This document shows, in pieces, positions 11,086-21,422 of a stretch of 64,000 nucleotides of DNA. The position numbers and the translations under genes were made by a program. The stretch is from the NCBI GenBank assembly GCA_020465985.1, contig JAANYP010002834.1, positions 116,001-180,000 on the forward strand. The letters are read 5' to 3'. Below the pieces are notes generated by a model that worked only from the letters and a program-made list of their open reading frames with translations, made no database searches and had not been told where the DNA came from. The stretch comes from Centrapalus pauciflorus. Lineage: Eukaryota; Streptophyta; Magnoliopsida; Asterales; Asteraceae. Within the stretch, counting starts at the first letter, position 1, and every line of letters begins with the position of its first letter.

Positions 11086-11405
11086 TCATCAATAAGCCTT
11101 GAGTAAGAAAAGTTTGAAGGGAAAAGTTTAATAAAGCATGCAAGGATGAGCGATTTGTAGGTCAGTTGAGTTTAGTCAAGTGATTTTTGAATTCTGTTGG
11201 AGTCAGTGAAAAGTTAGAGAGGATCGGTACACAAGCATGTTCATGAATTTAAGTTATCCTGTATTTGTTGAAGTTGAGTTATTTTTGCAGGCGTCCCTTT
11301 TAACTGTTTGAGCTTCGTATGCGTCTGACTTGTGTATGCTTGTTTAATGTGTTTCTTTTGAGATGATTTTCTTGAGGAGAAGCAAAGTTTAAGTGTGAGA
11401 AGTTT
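10134..11405 (+). other. Athila-A 3' untranslated region with hairpins and internal PPT
   Basis: There is no third ORF here. Visible structures: a hairpin TCGGG/CCCGA (10185-10200, loop AGGCAT); an 8-bp hairpin TTGCATTG/CAATGCAA with loop GGGA (10473-10492) followed by the purine tract gtgtgggaaggggg (10502-10515); a hairpin AAACCA-TC-TGGTTT (10965-10978); a long A-rich run (11042-11079); and the terminal PPT region just before 11406. The same kinds of element recur in Athila-B and Athila-C (see findings). Confidence 0.75.
11042..11079 (+). repeat. Oligo-A tract in Athila-A 3' region
   Basis: A nearly pure A run with two G interruptions, about 60 bases after the conserved AAACCA-TC-TGGTTT hairpin. 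Athila-C has a comparable A-rich run at the same relative place. Confidence 0.9.
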
Positions 11406-12992
11406 TGATATTGTCTTATTTATTCATATATTTATGCAACAATATCATTCTTTTTGTGCGCTTAAACATATAAGTTTTGATGCTAAAAGTTCATTTTCTT
11501 GTCATTTTTATTTGCAGGTTTAATTGTGTACAAGACAAGAAAATAAGATGATTATGTGGGCTTAAAGTGAAAAATATGAGAGCATGCAAGCAGGTCCAAA
11601 GAAAGTCCAAGATTTAAGCTTTTCGAAGTCCAATACCCGACGGCCAAAATCTATAATATATTTTAGGGTTTGTGTGGATTATTTTGAATATAGAAAAAAA
11701 AGGGGGAGCCGCCGTAAAGGAGAGGAGGAAGGCATCATTGAAATTGGAAGTTTTATTTTTTTTTCTTTGGTTTGGTTCGGCGGTGCAAGAGAGCAGAGGA
11801 GATTGGGAAAACATTGAAGTCGGTTTCTTTTCTTCTGGTGGTTGGTGGTGCAAGCAAAGGAATAAAAGCATTCAACATTTTTTTGTTTTTTTTAATTGTT
11901 GCTTCTGCTGTGGCCGCGAAAAGCAAACAAAAACACACATTTATATTTTTCTTTTCTTTCGTCTTTCTTTTTAGTGATCAGGCGCAGGTAACAAAAAATA
12001 CATCAACACATTTAGTTTGTTTAGTTTATTTATTGTTTTTTTTCCTTTGTGAAATTCGTGAGAAGCAAGAATCAGGCAATATTGTTTTTTGATTTCTTTT
12101 TATTTTTTTTAACAATTATGTTTAGTTCTTTTTATTATCTATTACTGTTAGTTATTAATTTAATTATGGGCTAAGTTTATTGTATTCGTCATTGATGAAC
12201 GAACCCTAGATTTAGGTTTAGTTTTTATTATTGATTGACTTTTGTTTATGCCTAGTCGTGAACCCTAAATTATTTATTTTAATAATTATTGAGTGGTTTG
12301 CCATTATATTTGTCATGTTCTGAAATGATGACTTGCGCGTGTATTGGCTTTATCTGACTGTTTGCTTGTTCTGAAAATATGACAGTTGCATGCAGTTAGG
12401 ATAGACAATTATTATTACATGATGATAATTGAAACCGCATCTCTAGTAACCAAGATAAAAGTTTGAGTTTAATTCACCAATAACGAGAGTTAGCGTGTTT
12501 TGAATAGATTAGGTCATAATCGGATTAATAGGGTTGATGGTCTATGTTAGCTCGAAATTCCTTAGAAACTCAATCAATTAATTGCACTTTTAGAACGAAC
12601 CAAATATAGGGGAAGTGATTCAATGACGAATACCTTTTAGTTATTTGATTCTATTATCATAGTTAGTTACTTCGCAGTCGTTTTAAATTTTCGTTAGTTA
12701 CTATTAATTGTCATTTTAGTTTGAGTAATTTTGTTTACTTTGTCGTGTCAACGGTACCCAAAAATCAAAAAAAAAAAAAAAACAAAACCCCCTTTTTACT
12801 CGTTTGCATTTTGTCCACTTTATTTTTGCTAGAGTAATTTTAATTAGTATAAATTGCATTTTCCGTTCCCTGTCGAGACGATCCTGGTCTTACCAGTTTA
12901 TTGCTATACGATCGGGTACACTTGCCCGAGAGTTTATCGGTCGATTTGGTCAGATTAGAGTTTATAAATTTAAGACTGATATTTTCGTATCA
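11406..12992 (+). repeat. Athila-A 3' LTR (full length)
   Basis: 1,587 bp, TGATA...TATCA. It is the undeleted copy. It retains the block missing in the 5' LTR (about 11499-11882). It ends at 12992 and is followed directly by minus-strand Sire-A gag sequence. Confidence 0.92.
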
Positions 12993-13685
12993 TTTATTTC
13001 CAGACATTTTCCTTAAAACAACTTCTTGATAGTTGTTAAGGTTTTCAAACACCATATGGAAATCTATATCGTCAATCTTTTTAGTAAGCTGGATGATCAT
13101 GGTGTATTTATCCCATTCCAGATTACGTACATTCAAGAATTTGACATTTATATCCAGATTGGATTTTGTCACTCCATTCCTCTTCATTTCACTCACAAGA
13201 TTGACAAACCTCAGATAGGTGTTTCCCAGCAGCTCTCCCTCTCTTGCTCTAAAATTTTCAAATGTCATCAGACTATTTCTCGCTTTATTCGTAGCTTCTT
13301 TGTCTGAACAGCGCATAAGTTTACACACCTCATCCCAAATGGATTTGGTTGTTGTTGTATTGGTCAGACTGATATATATGTTGTTTGGGATTGAAATCAG
13401 CAAGAGCTTTCTTGCATTTTTGTCTCCCAACTTTTTTCGTTTTTGAGCTTCAGTCAGATTTGTGACCTCTACAGTTCTCTCCGGTATTGGAGGATTGCCG
13501 TTTGGTACAGCTGGAATTATTTCAAGAAATACTATTGGTCCCTCTTTTAGTGATTTTAACATTTCCTCTAATAGGTCATGGAAGCTGATAAATTCCAGAA
13601 ACCGTTCCTTCCACTGAACATACTCACCTCTATACAGAATAGGAGGTTTGGTTTCTGAACCCATAGCTAGTGCATCTTTCGACAT
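12993..13685 (-). pseudogene. Sire-A Gag N-terminal (capsid-like) part
   Basis: Starts with ATG at 13685-13683 and reads leftwards for about 231 residues to the Athila-A junction. Motifs typical of copia Gag (UBN2/DUF4219 type): YRGEYVQWKERFLEFI near the start, IWDEVCKLM, an EYLLG-like GNTYLRFVNLVSEM, and LNNYQEVVLRKMSGNK at the break. No internal stop is seen. The rest of Gag (zinc knuckle) is at 2855-3410. The insertion point is just after the capsid-like domain. Confidence 0.85.
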
Positions 13686-13785
13686 TGTGAATGATTAAAC
13701 AGAATCTGCCAAGATCTTTTAATTGAATATGTTTGATTTTTGACTGAACACTGAATGAATGATCAAACTTGTATCAAGTATGATC

Positions 13786-14390
13786 AAACTCGAATTAAGA
13801 AGAGTAAAACTCGAATGGTAATGGATCAAACTCGAATGAAAGAGTTGTGAAACTTGAACAAAGAATAAGTCAACTCGAATGTTGAAATGTGAAACTCGAG
13901 TGGATCCTTATGAAACTCGAATCTAAAGTGATCAAACTCGAAAAGTTAGTAATAAAACTCGGATCACAAGTCAGTGAAACTCGAATGACAAGGCAATGAA
14001 ACTCGAATGCCAAGTAAATCAACTCGAATGAAGAATCAATAAACTCGATTGAAACAGAAGCAACTTGTACTGTGTTTGATTAAACTCGAACTAGGTTTGA
14101 TAAAACTCGAATTATCTTGAATTTAACTTGAGTTATGTTTGATGAAACTCGAATGAAATTTGAGTCCAACTCGAATGGAGTTTTAACAAACACGAAAAAC
14201 ACTAACTTCTGTTGAAATTTTGTTGATAAAACTCAAAAGAACATTTGTTTCAGCTCGGATGATAAGTAATTCAACTCTTATAAGCCTTTCACAAACTCGA
14301 ATGAAACAATGATCCAACTCGATTGGAACAATAATCTGACTCGATCAACTCTTTATACAACTCAATCAAAGAACTTAACCAACTCGATTA
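13786..14390 (-). repeat. Degenerate ATTCGAGTTT array in the Sire-A leader
   Basis: About 20 copies of AACTCGA(A/T), that is (A/T)TCGAGTT on the element's sense strand, spaced roughly 20-40 nt apart between PBS and gag start. Sire-D (48480-48890) and Sire-C (61060-61400) have comparable arrays in the same place and the same sense. The copies are not a simple head-to-tail tandem repeat; the spacers differ. Confidence 0.8.
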
Positions 14391-14850
14391 AGTCTTGATC
14401 CAACTCAATTAAAACTAACTTTTCAATTTAATTTGAGTTTTTCAGATTTAAAATGTTCTAAGTCCAGAATCCAATTGTTTTCACCAAAAAATGAATGAAT
14501 GAATCCCAAATTGCAATCGAAGGTGTGTTTTACACACACAAACACTTTTTCTGAGAACACTTTGACCAATTTCATTTCAAAACCCTTGTATTTATCAAAA
14601 ACAGTCAAGAACACAAAACTTTTTCAAAATCCGTAAAATCCAAATAAGTTTTTTAGTGTTTTGAATTACAAACTAAGATTATACTCAATTAGTTCGTCTT
14701 CAAAATTCAAACCTTCAATCCAATTAACACAATCAAACATTCACTGAATCAAAACCCCAAGGGTTTTTCTGAATTTTCCAAAAAGCGATGAAACAATGCT
14801 TTGAAAAAAAAATTTAGAAACTCAAATTCAATCAAAAGTTGCCATTACTT

Positions 14851-14862
14851 GCTCTGATACCA
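14851..14862 (-). other. Sire-A primer-binding site, initiator tRNA-Met
   Basis: GCTCTGATACCA on the plus strand, that is TGGTATCAGAGC on the element strand, two bases inside the LTR. It is complementary to the 3' end of plant initiator tRNA-Met, the usual copia primer. Confidence 0.92.
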
Positions 14863-14864
14863 AT

Positions 14865-15147
14865 TGATATTCTTATTTAATCAATGACAAACAATATAAG
14901 AACAGTTAAGAATAACAAGAAACACTAACCAAATGATTTAGATTGCACAAATTTGGAATTACAAGACTGAGAGATTGAAAGCACTGTTGACCTAATCCGT
15001 ACAATATATTTCGTGCAAAAGTAGAATGTACGATCTGTACAATTTCAATACAATTTTACCTATTTATACAAAAAGTTAAATCTATTAAATTATTACAAAA
15101 ATACCCCTAGACTTATTTCTTTCATCAATTTAAACTAATTTCCAACA
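14865..15147 (-). repeat. Sire-A 5' LTR
   Basis: 283 bp. On the element strand it begins TGTTGGAAATTAG and ends GAATATCA next to the PBS. A TATA box (TATAAATAG on the minus strand) lies at 15060-15068. The partner LTR is outside the window, so the length is inferred from the PBS side and the canonical TGTTGGA start. Confidence 0.82.
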
Positions 15148-16283
15148 CGATGAATCACTAGATAAGGCTTCACAATTCTATCGAAGGAAACTCATAGGCC
15201 CGTGGTACTACATGTACTCCATCCTGGATAGATGCGTGACAATAAAAGCCATAGGCACTGATCGTGCAAGCCTCAGAATTCTCGGTATCTTCCACAGCAT
15301 AGCCTACAACCATCACCATAACTATGCCTGGATGTTGTGGGTTGAACTGATTGAAGTGATTCAGGCGAAAGCCTACAACCATCATTACAGCTGATCATAT
15401 CATACTGCATGAAAAAGATCCCGGAAATCAGAAGTCGAGATCATGAAATGGTGGTCCGATACTTCTAAATAAAATATTTTCACGATCCGATCACTCCTCT
15501 TGGGATTCCCGTCAAGCCATTGACAGAGGAGCTTCTAGCTTATGCAAATCAAGAATCTAAGGCTATTAGGCAATTTAGTGTGAGAATTGCTCTAATGGAA
15601 CAGTCTAAAACGGCTGAGCCTGCCCAAGGTGCTCAACCAGAGTTATTAGGTTTAGTGGGGGCTGAGCGTGAAAATATTGATGTGAGGGGAATCGAGGGTA
15701 GACAGCCTGAGATAGTAGCAGAAGGAGACAAAGAGAGTGAGGAGACTCATAGAGTTCACCTATAGCCTATAAGGATTCCATCTCCTCCGTCTCCACATGA
15801 TGAATATGTAATTGATGATGATGATGATGATGATTTTACTCCCCCTGCTCCAATTCCTACTCGTTCTCTCGCTACCTTGGGAGAGTTTATCAAGAGTCGA
15901 GGGGAGTTAGGACTATAATGGAGAGCTCCGAGCCACCAATAAGCTGGGCAGCCACATCTACTACTGGGGCGCATGTGTTAGGCGTTGGTATTGAAGAAGT
16001 CGTCACTAGTCCAGTGACGCAAGCACAAACCTCACCCACCCACTCACCGGCATCTCAACAAGCCGGTGTTTCAATTTCTCACGGGGAACAAACATATACA
16101 CTATCAGTAACTCACTTGGAGTCTGCAGATATTGAAACAGGTCGACAGGAGCCCCTGTCACCGACATCATTTCCTGCACAATCGAGTCTAGAGCCTGTTG
16201 CATTTGACAAATCTTTTGCTAAGACACTCGAGTCGCTTCACAAGCAACGTCTAAGTGACATTTCCGGAACATTTGGAGCCGTG
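15148..16283 (+). pseudogene. Sire-B third ORF, left fragment
   Basis: Degraded plus-strand coding sequence between Sire-A and Athila-B. Readable stretches: 15170-15394 (RRKLIGPWYYMYSILDRC), 15520-15765, a run of Asp from a GAT repeat at 15811-15834, and 15918-16283, a Ser/Thr/Pro-rich segment ending in GTFGAV. The last frame resumes after Athila-B at 35841. Function is unknown. The position before the C-terminal part and PPT/LTR at 37.8 kb identifies it as the post-pol ORF of a Sirevirus-like element. The upstream pol would lie left of Sire-A. Confidence 0.6.
16279..16283 (+). other. Target-site duplication of Athila-B (left)
   Basis: ccgtg here and again at 35841-35845, directly flanking the two LTRs. 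A perfect 5-bp duplication. Confidence 0.95.
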
Positions 16284-17411
16284 TGATAAGGCTATAATTT
16301 TATGTGTTTCGGAGTCATTTTATGTTCATTTTAAGCACTGATACTTCGTAACTTCCATATTATTACTCCAAAATTATGTTTCAGGGTCAAGAGGTCAAAT
16401 GGTAGCAGCTTGAGAAAATTCAGCGCGAACCGAGCCTGAGGGGGCGCAGGCCTACGCCACCCTACGCTGCAAAATAGAAAGATTAAGAGATCCAGAGCAC
16501 TTCGAGCGCAGCCCAGCGTACCCCTGGCCGTACCCCTGGCGCGGGGGCCGCATGCCTACGCCTTCCCTACGTTGGTTCGGCGCTAAAACGCGTTTTCAGC
16601 CTCAGAAACCCTAAATCCGCCTCCTCTATAAATAGAGGTCAATGGCAGGCATTTGAGGAGGTCTGGAAAGTGTCGAAAGAAGTGGTGAAGACGTGCCGGA
16701 GTGGATTCACATTACAAGTACGAGGATGGTGGTTCGCAATCTTGCAACTATGTCTCCGATCAACACCATTGAAGAGCATACGATGAGCGGCTAAACACCA
16801 TAGTCGTTTGCGGAAGATCTACGACTAAGTGTTACTTTACTCGAATTTTTATATGCTTTGATGTATTTGCGTTGATTGAAATACTCTATGTGTATTCAAA
16901 TGATAAGCATTCGGTTATGATTATGATTGTATGTTTTGATTGGTAAAAACAAGATAGTTCATAGTAGTATTATTATTTGTGCCGACTCCATTAGCTTAGG
17001 GATTAAGACAAGTAATGAATATCGCATGCTCTATGCCGAGAGTTATTGGTTAAAATGTGTATGATTAATTTAACCGCGCAATTAATTATATCTATGTGAT
17101 TGTTGCATGAAATTCGAGTGTGTAATACTTATGTCGTGGTGATTCCGTGAATGGTTTTCTTTAATTTGATTGTTAATTTACTGCATTAGTTATTTGCCAT
17201 TAATTTTAGTCACAAATTAGTCGTAAGTCATTAATCCAAACAAATCATCCAATTCACTTAATTCACAATTTAAAGTGCTTTCAATAAAACTCAGAAAGCT
17301 AGCCGATTAACCCTAATTACATACGCACTCCATGTGGATTCGACTCTTACTTCTCTGAGCTAAATAGTAGATATAAGGATTATATCTGCGGGTCACAACG
17401 ACGGCCCGTCA
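16284..17411 (+). repeat. Athila-B 5' LTR
   Basis: TGATAAGG...CCCGTCA. A GC-rich block (16436-16590) with GGCGCAG/CCCTACGC motifs precedes a TATA box (TATAAATAG, 16627-16635). A 7-bp hairpin TAGTCGT/ACGACTA lies at 16801-16827 in the presumed transcript leader. Confidence 0.94.
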
Positions 17412-17417
17412 GAATTT

Positions 17418-17435
17418 TGGTGCCGTTTCCGGGGA
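17418..17435 (+). other. Athila-B primer-binding site, tRNA-Asp-like
   Basis: TGGTGCCGTTTCCGGGGA, six bases after the LTR. It differs from the perfect tRNA-Asp complement (as in Athila-C at 41198) at two positions. Confidence 0.85.
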
Positions 17436-17654
17436 GTGGTAACATTAGTTAGGGCTAGAAGTTAGTTTTTGGTCTTAGTTTTAAGTTTTAAGTTTAAGTA
17501 CTTTATTTTCAGTTATTTTTAGTCTTTAATTTCTTATTATTAAAAATCACATAAAAAAGTAAAAAATTCAAAATGGTAATTGTAGTCCTATACTTTACCA
17601 CCAAAAATATCATTAGTTTAATTAGGTAATTTAATTTTAAAGCTTTTAATATTT

Positions 17655-17992
17655 ATGCACACACGTCGATCGGCTAGAGGATCACCGCTACAATTCGAAC
17701 CCGAAATCGAAAAAGTAGCTAGATCTAACCAAAAGACTGTCAGGATTCAAAAACAACAATTAATCATGAAGAACTCAAACGAACAAGAGGAAGAAATTCT
17801 CAATCTAGAATTTCCTAATTTATAAGGTCCTCCTATTTTCCCACGAAATCGTGAACAAGAAGAACCCGAGCGTCTAGCTGCTAGGATGGGTGAGCAGGCA
17901 AGATGTACGGTTGAGTCCCATTACCGCCCTGGTGATGTGTCCTCAATTATTTCAAATTCTCAATTATTTCAAATTCTCAATTATTTCGAAAT
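17655..17992 (+). pseudogene. Athila-B gag, N-terminal remnant
   Basis: ATG at 17655 begins MHTRRSARGSPLQFEPE, which resembles the start of Athila-C gag (MHTRHCGRDSPLQYAPE). A stop lies near 17823. The frame continues weakly to about 17940 and then enters a 17-bp tandem repeat and filler DNA at the deletion junction. Only about 100 residues of a normally much longer Gag remain. Confidence 0.7.
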
Positions 17993-18018
17993 GCCGTAAT
18001 ATTTGCCCTAGATAAATT
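17943..18018 (+). repeat. Deletion junction: 17-bp tandem repeat plus templated filler
   Basis: 17943-17987 holds about 2.6 copies of the 17-bp unit TCAATTATTTCAAATTC. 17993-18018 is an exact 26-base copy of 18193-18218 from the RNase H gene just downstream. This marks the join between gag remnant and RNase H. Confidence 0.88.
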
Positions 18019-18054
18019 AGGCAATCTCCAGATTGGTCTCAACCTTTTGAGATC

Positions 18055-18489
18055 ATGTGTGATGCTAGTGATTATGCAGTTGGTGTTGTATTGGGTCCGA
18101 GATTTGAGAAAAAGCCAGTGGTTATTTACTACGCAAGGAAAACCTTTAATGAGGCACAAATCAATTACACCACTCTGGAAAAGGAGTTATTAGCCGTAAT
18201 ATTTGCCCTAGATAAATTCAGATCTTATATTTGGGGGGCAAAAGTAATTGTGTACTCAGACCACAGTGCTTTAAGACATTTGTTGGCAAAGAAGGATGCC
18301 AAGCCTAGATTGATTTGGTGGATCCTTTTATTGCAAAAATTTGACTTAAAAATTAAGGATAAGAAAGGCACAGAAAATGTTTTTGCCGATCATTTATCAA
18401 GGCTTCATTTAATCCCAAAAAACTCAACTGATCAAATCAGGGACTCCTTCCCTGATGAACAATTATTATCTATATCCAAAATTCCCTAG
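18055..18489 (+). pseudogene. Athila-B RNase H
   Basis: MCDASDYAVGVVLG (first Asp), TLEKELLAVIFALD (Glu), VYSDHSALRHLL (Asp) and ADHLSRLH: a complete RNase H domain of about 115 residues. It then runs into the RNase H-integrase linker and stops at TAG 18487-18489, where related elements have Trp. RT is absent upstream, so the domain is orphaned. Confidence 0.9.
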
Positions 18490-18492
18490 TTT

Positions 18493-19217
18493 GTGAATTT
18501 ACTTAATTATTTCGTATCAGGAAGATTGCCGGAGCACTGGAACTCACAACAGAGAAAATACTCCTATGCTCAAGCAAGGCAATACATTTGGGATGAGTCT
18601 GATATATTTAAATTAGGAGCAGATCAAATCATGAGACAATGTGTCCCTAATTTGGAACACGAAGATATTTTTAAACACTGCCATGCATATGCATGCGGTG
18701 GCCATTTCAACGCAAAGAAAACTGGTCACCGGATATTGCAGTGTGGGTTTTTCTGGCCCAAAATATTTAAGGATGCTTACGAATTTGTAAAAGGATGCAC
18801 AAGATGCCAGCAAACCGGCTTCATTGCAAAAAGGGATGAAATGCCCATGACCCCGATATTAATTGTTGAAATATTTGATGTATGGGGTATTGATTTTATG
18901 GGACACTTCCCTAAATCATTTGGATATGAATATATCTTAGTTGCGGTAGATTATGTTTCCAAATGGGTGGAAGCAGAAGCTACACTAACTAATGATAACC
19001 GGGTTGTGTGTAAATTTCTTAAAAGAAATATATTTGCACGACACAGTATCCCAAGGGCTATCATCAGTGATGGAGGCTCACATTTTAAAAATCAACATTT
19101 TGCTAAACTCTTTAAGCAATAGGGAGTTAATCATAGAATAGCAACACCTTATCATCCGCAAACTAGCGGACAAGTCGAGATTTCTAATAGAGAGATCAAG
19201 AGAATCCTTGAGAAAAC
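18493..19217 (+). pseudogene. Athila-B integrase, N-terminal and core part
   Basis: The HHCC segment (HCHAYACGGHFN ... CTRCQQ) and core with VWGIDFMGHFP (first Asp intact), VAVDYVSKWVEA, AIISDGGSHF (second Asp), a TAG stop at 19120-19122, then TPYHPQTSGQVE with the Glu near 19145-19180. It is cut at 19217 by Tekay. The gene resumes at 28080. Confidence 0.9.
19213..19217 (+). other. Target-site duplication of Tekay (left)
   Basis: aaaac here and at 28080-28084, directly outside the LTRs. A perfect 5-bp duplication. Confidence 0.96.
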
Positions 19218-21217
19218 TGTAACATCCCAAATTTCAAATATATGTAATTTACGATTTTAAGACTTAATTATTGTACTTTTGGATGACTATATTAATTTAA
19301 GTTACTTATAATTTAAGCAAATCTTGTTCATATTATTAGTGAAATAAGAAAATTACGAAGTTGAGGGGTGTGTTATGCAAATGGGTCAAAAATACAAATA
19401 AAAGAAGGAAAAGCCTTCATTTTGACAAATCTCCTTCTCTCTCTACTCCCAACCGTCTCTCACTCTCTCTCTCTAAACTCACGGTTCTAATCCGAGAACA
19501 CACAAGAATCAACAATTTGAAGTGCAAAATTTGGATACAAGTTGCAATTTAGGATCTATAACTGCTACAACAAACGATTTGAGGTAAGAATCACTCAAAA
19601 TTTCAATATATTGAAGTTTGGGTTCGGTTTTATTTTGGAAGAAACCGAATCATAGATTTAAGATGCAAATGTTGTTGCATGTTGGATATTATTGTTGAAA
19701 TGTTTAAATCGAGTATTGATGATGTTATATACCAAATTTCAGAATCAGATTCAAAGTCTAAGTACGATTTCTAAATAAGTGTGTGTTTTAGTGTGTGTGT
19801 TCATCGACCAAGGATGAAAAATGGACAAATGTAATATTCTGGTACATAAGTGTTATTTTATAAGTTGAATAGTGTTTCTAAGTTCATATTTACTGTTTTA
19901 GATACTCAAAACATGCAAAAATGACCCAAATATTATTACTGGAAAAATGTTGGAAATTACTAAGTATGAACTCGGATCCGTGTGGACCGAATTCGGACCA
20001 TCCGAATTCGGGTCCTGATTCAAATATTTCGGACCAACACATATTTCGGACACCCATTTCGGACTTACAGTGTTTCGGACCATTACCCATTTCGGATCAA
20101 TGTCAATTTCGGACTCAACCTCAATTCGGACACATACCTATTTCGGACCTAGTCAATTTCGGATCAAGACCAAATCAGGATCACCCATTTCGGATCCACC
20201 AAATTCGGACCAGAGACCCAAATTCGGACCATCTATAATTCGGACCATCCGAATTCGGATGTGGTCCGAATTCAGACCCTATTACACTTAGTTTTCAGAA
20301 TACAATATTTGAGCAATTACTGACACAGAATCACTATTACACTTACTTTACAGATCATTGTGGTGTTATCAAAACACACATTGATTCAGGATCAAGTCAC
20401 AAAACCAATCACTGTGAGTAACAGATTGTCATTCGAACATTTATTGTTTTTGCATTCATGTTTATACATTCAATGGCATGTTCACGTTGTTCATATACTT
20501 CATTTGGCACTCATGAAATGATTTGTTGTTATGATGCACACTCGTACTTGACATGTAACACACATGTAGCTTGCATTCATTTGAAAGTGCATCTATTTAC
20601 ATCATGCTTGCACTGCATGATCATTACTTCAAAATCTGATGCGACCTGGACTGGGGCTGACAGCAGGCCACTGTCGGGGACTGATCATCCCACTCGTATC
20701 CCATCAGGTTCGGCACATCCCCGATCAGCATATTGAACTGCCAACCCATGCTTGCACTGCATGGTTTTCACACACATTGAGGCTTACACTGCCTGTACAC
20801 ACATACATGGGGCTTACACTGCCCATGGTTAAGCATTGTTTGTAAAGAAATATTTGTTGTATGCATAATCTGTTATCTCACTAAGCAATTAGCTTACTGT
20901 TGACTCACCATGTTTTCAGGCAAAGGCAAAAGTGTAGCTGGACCATCTACTTAAGCATATCAAATCCATATCCCGGAGACTATAGAAGCTATTGGTACTT
21001 GAATGTAATAGCTTTGGGCTGGGATTCATTACTTCTAAAACAATTATGTTGATGTAATAGTTAGACTTTTATCACTGTAGACATGTATTCTACTGCTTTA
21101 GTGTGGATGTGCTTAATTCTAATTTAAGTATTCAATTTCAATTATTATGATACTCATTGGGTTGTTAGTCGATCCTGGAGATTACAATTATATCATTAAT
21201 CCAACAAGGACGTCTCA
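19218..21217 (+). repeat. Tekay 5' LTR
   Basis: TGTAACATCC...GTCTCA. It contains a CT-rich stretch (19430-19475) and an array of about 15 TTCGGA motifs (19975-20275) with a 16-bp palindrome CATCCGAATTCGGATG at 20246-20261. Confidence 0.96.
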
Positions 21218-21219
21218 GT

Positions 21220-21231
21220 TTGGTATCAGAG
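21220..21231 (+). other. Tekay primer-binding site, initiator tRNA-Met
   Basis: TGGTATCAGAGC, two bases after the LTR. The 190 bases from here to the gag ATG (21423) are leader without an ORF. Confidence 0.92.
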
Positions 21232-21422
21232 CATTAGTTTGAGGTTTCAGGTGTCCGCGAGGACTTGGACTCAAACTTAGGTTATGATATTAGAATGAAC
21301 TTCTAAGTAATGATCTGGACCAAGATAGGATTGACATGCACACGGGGACACATAAAGGGTAACTGTAAACACTTAGGACTTACAATCAAATGTTCTAAAT
21401 ATAAGTTGTTATATTTCAGAAC

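Larger units (their letters stand above)
3411..12992 (+). mobile_element. Athila-A: Athila-type Ty3/gypsy element inserted in Sire-A gag
   Basis: A complete but defective element with 5' LTR 3411-4615, tRNA-Asp PBS, gag, protease, RT, RNase H, integrase, a long 3' untranslated region and 3' LTR 11406-12992. LTR ends form TGATA...TATCA (TGATG at the mutated 5' copy). RT motifs, the DLGAS protease and the tRNA-Asp PBS place it in the Athila clade. It has no third ORF between integrase and 3' LTR. The target duplication is not perfect: flanks share only ttt. The identity of the split host gene (Sire-A gag) is nevertheless clear on both sides. Confidence 0.93.
1..15147 (-). mobile_element. Sire-A: Sirevirus-like Ty1/copia element, partial, interrupted
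   Basis: Minus-strand copia element whose 5' LTR is at its right end (14865-15147). It reads leftwards through leader, gag, Gag spacer, protease and integrase, then leaves the window at base 1, so RT, RNase H and the other LTR are not visible. Athila-A (3411-12992) splits the gag: the reading stops at 12993 and resumes at 3410. The lineage is assigned from the gene order (gag and integrase before RT), the initiator-Met PBS, the long coiled-coil Gag spacer and the WVPK-type linker before the protease. Multiple stops show it is dead. It is probably inserted in Sire-B, which resumes at 15148. Confidence 0.85.

Noticed and set aside
11672..12092. Several overlapping hydrophobic open frames in the Athila-A 3' LTR
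   Set aside because: They lie wholly within LTR U3/R sequence, are T-rich, and the equivalent region of the 5' LTR is deleted or shifted. No protein-like conservation.
3406..12997. A perfect target duplication for Athila-A
   Set aside because: Flanks share only ttt; a 5-bp duplication cannot be confirmed, so none is reported although the split host gene shows the insertion.
13786..14390. Possible CRISPR array from regularly recurring AAACTCGAAT
   Set aside because: The repeats are only 8-10 nt, degenerate, irregularly spaced and in a plant retrotransposon leader.
14851..14862. tRNA-like matches (also at 4622, 17418, 21220, 41198, 48058, 61651)
   Set aside because: Only 12-18 nt complementary to tRNA 3' ends; they are primer-binding sites, with no cloverleaf.
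19921..20291. Repetitive open frame with SDPxxFG-type repeats
   Set aside because: It reads through the TTCGGA array of the Tekay LTR; present in both LTRs as a by-product of the DNA repeat, with no start context.
20458..20845. Cys/His-rich small frames in the Tekay LTR
   Set aside because: The same frames occur in both LTRs but inside U3/R sequence with no link to gag-pol; chance reading frames.
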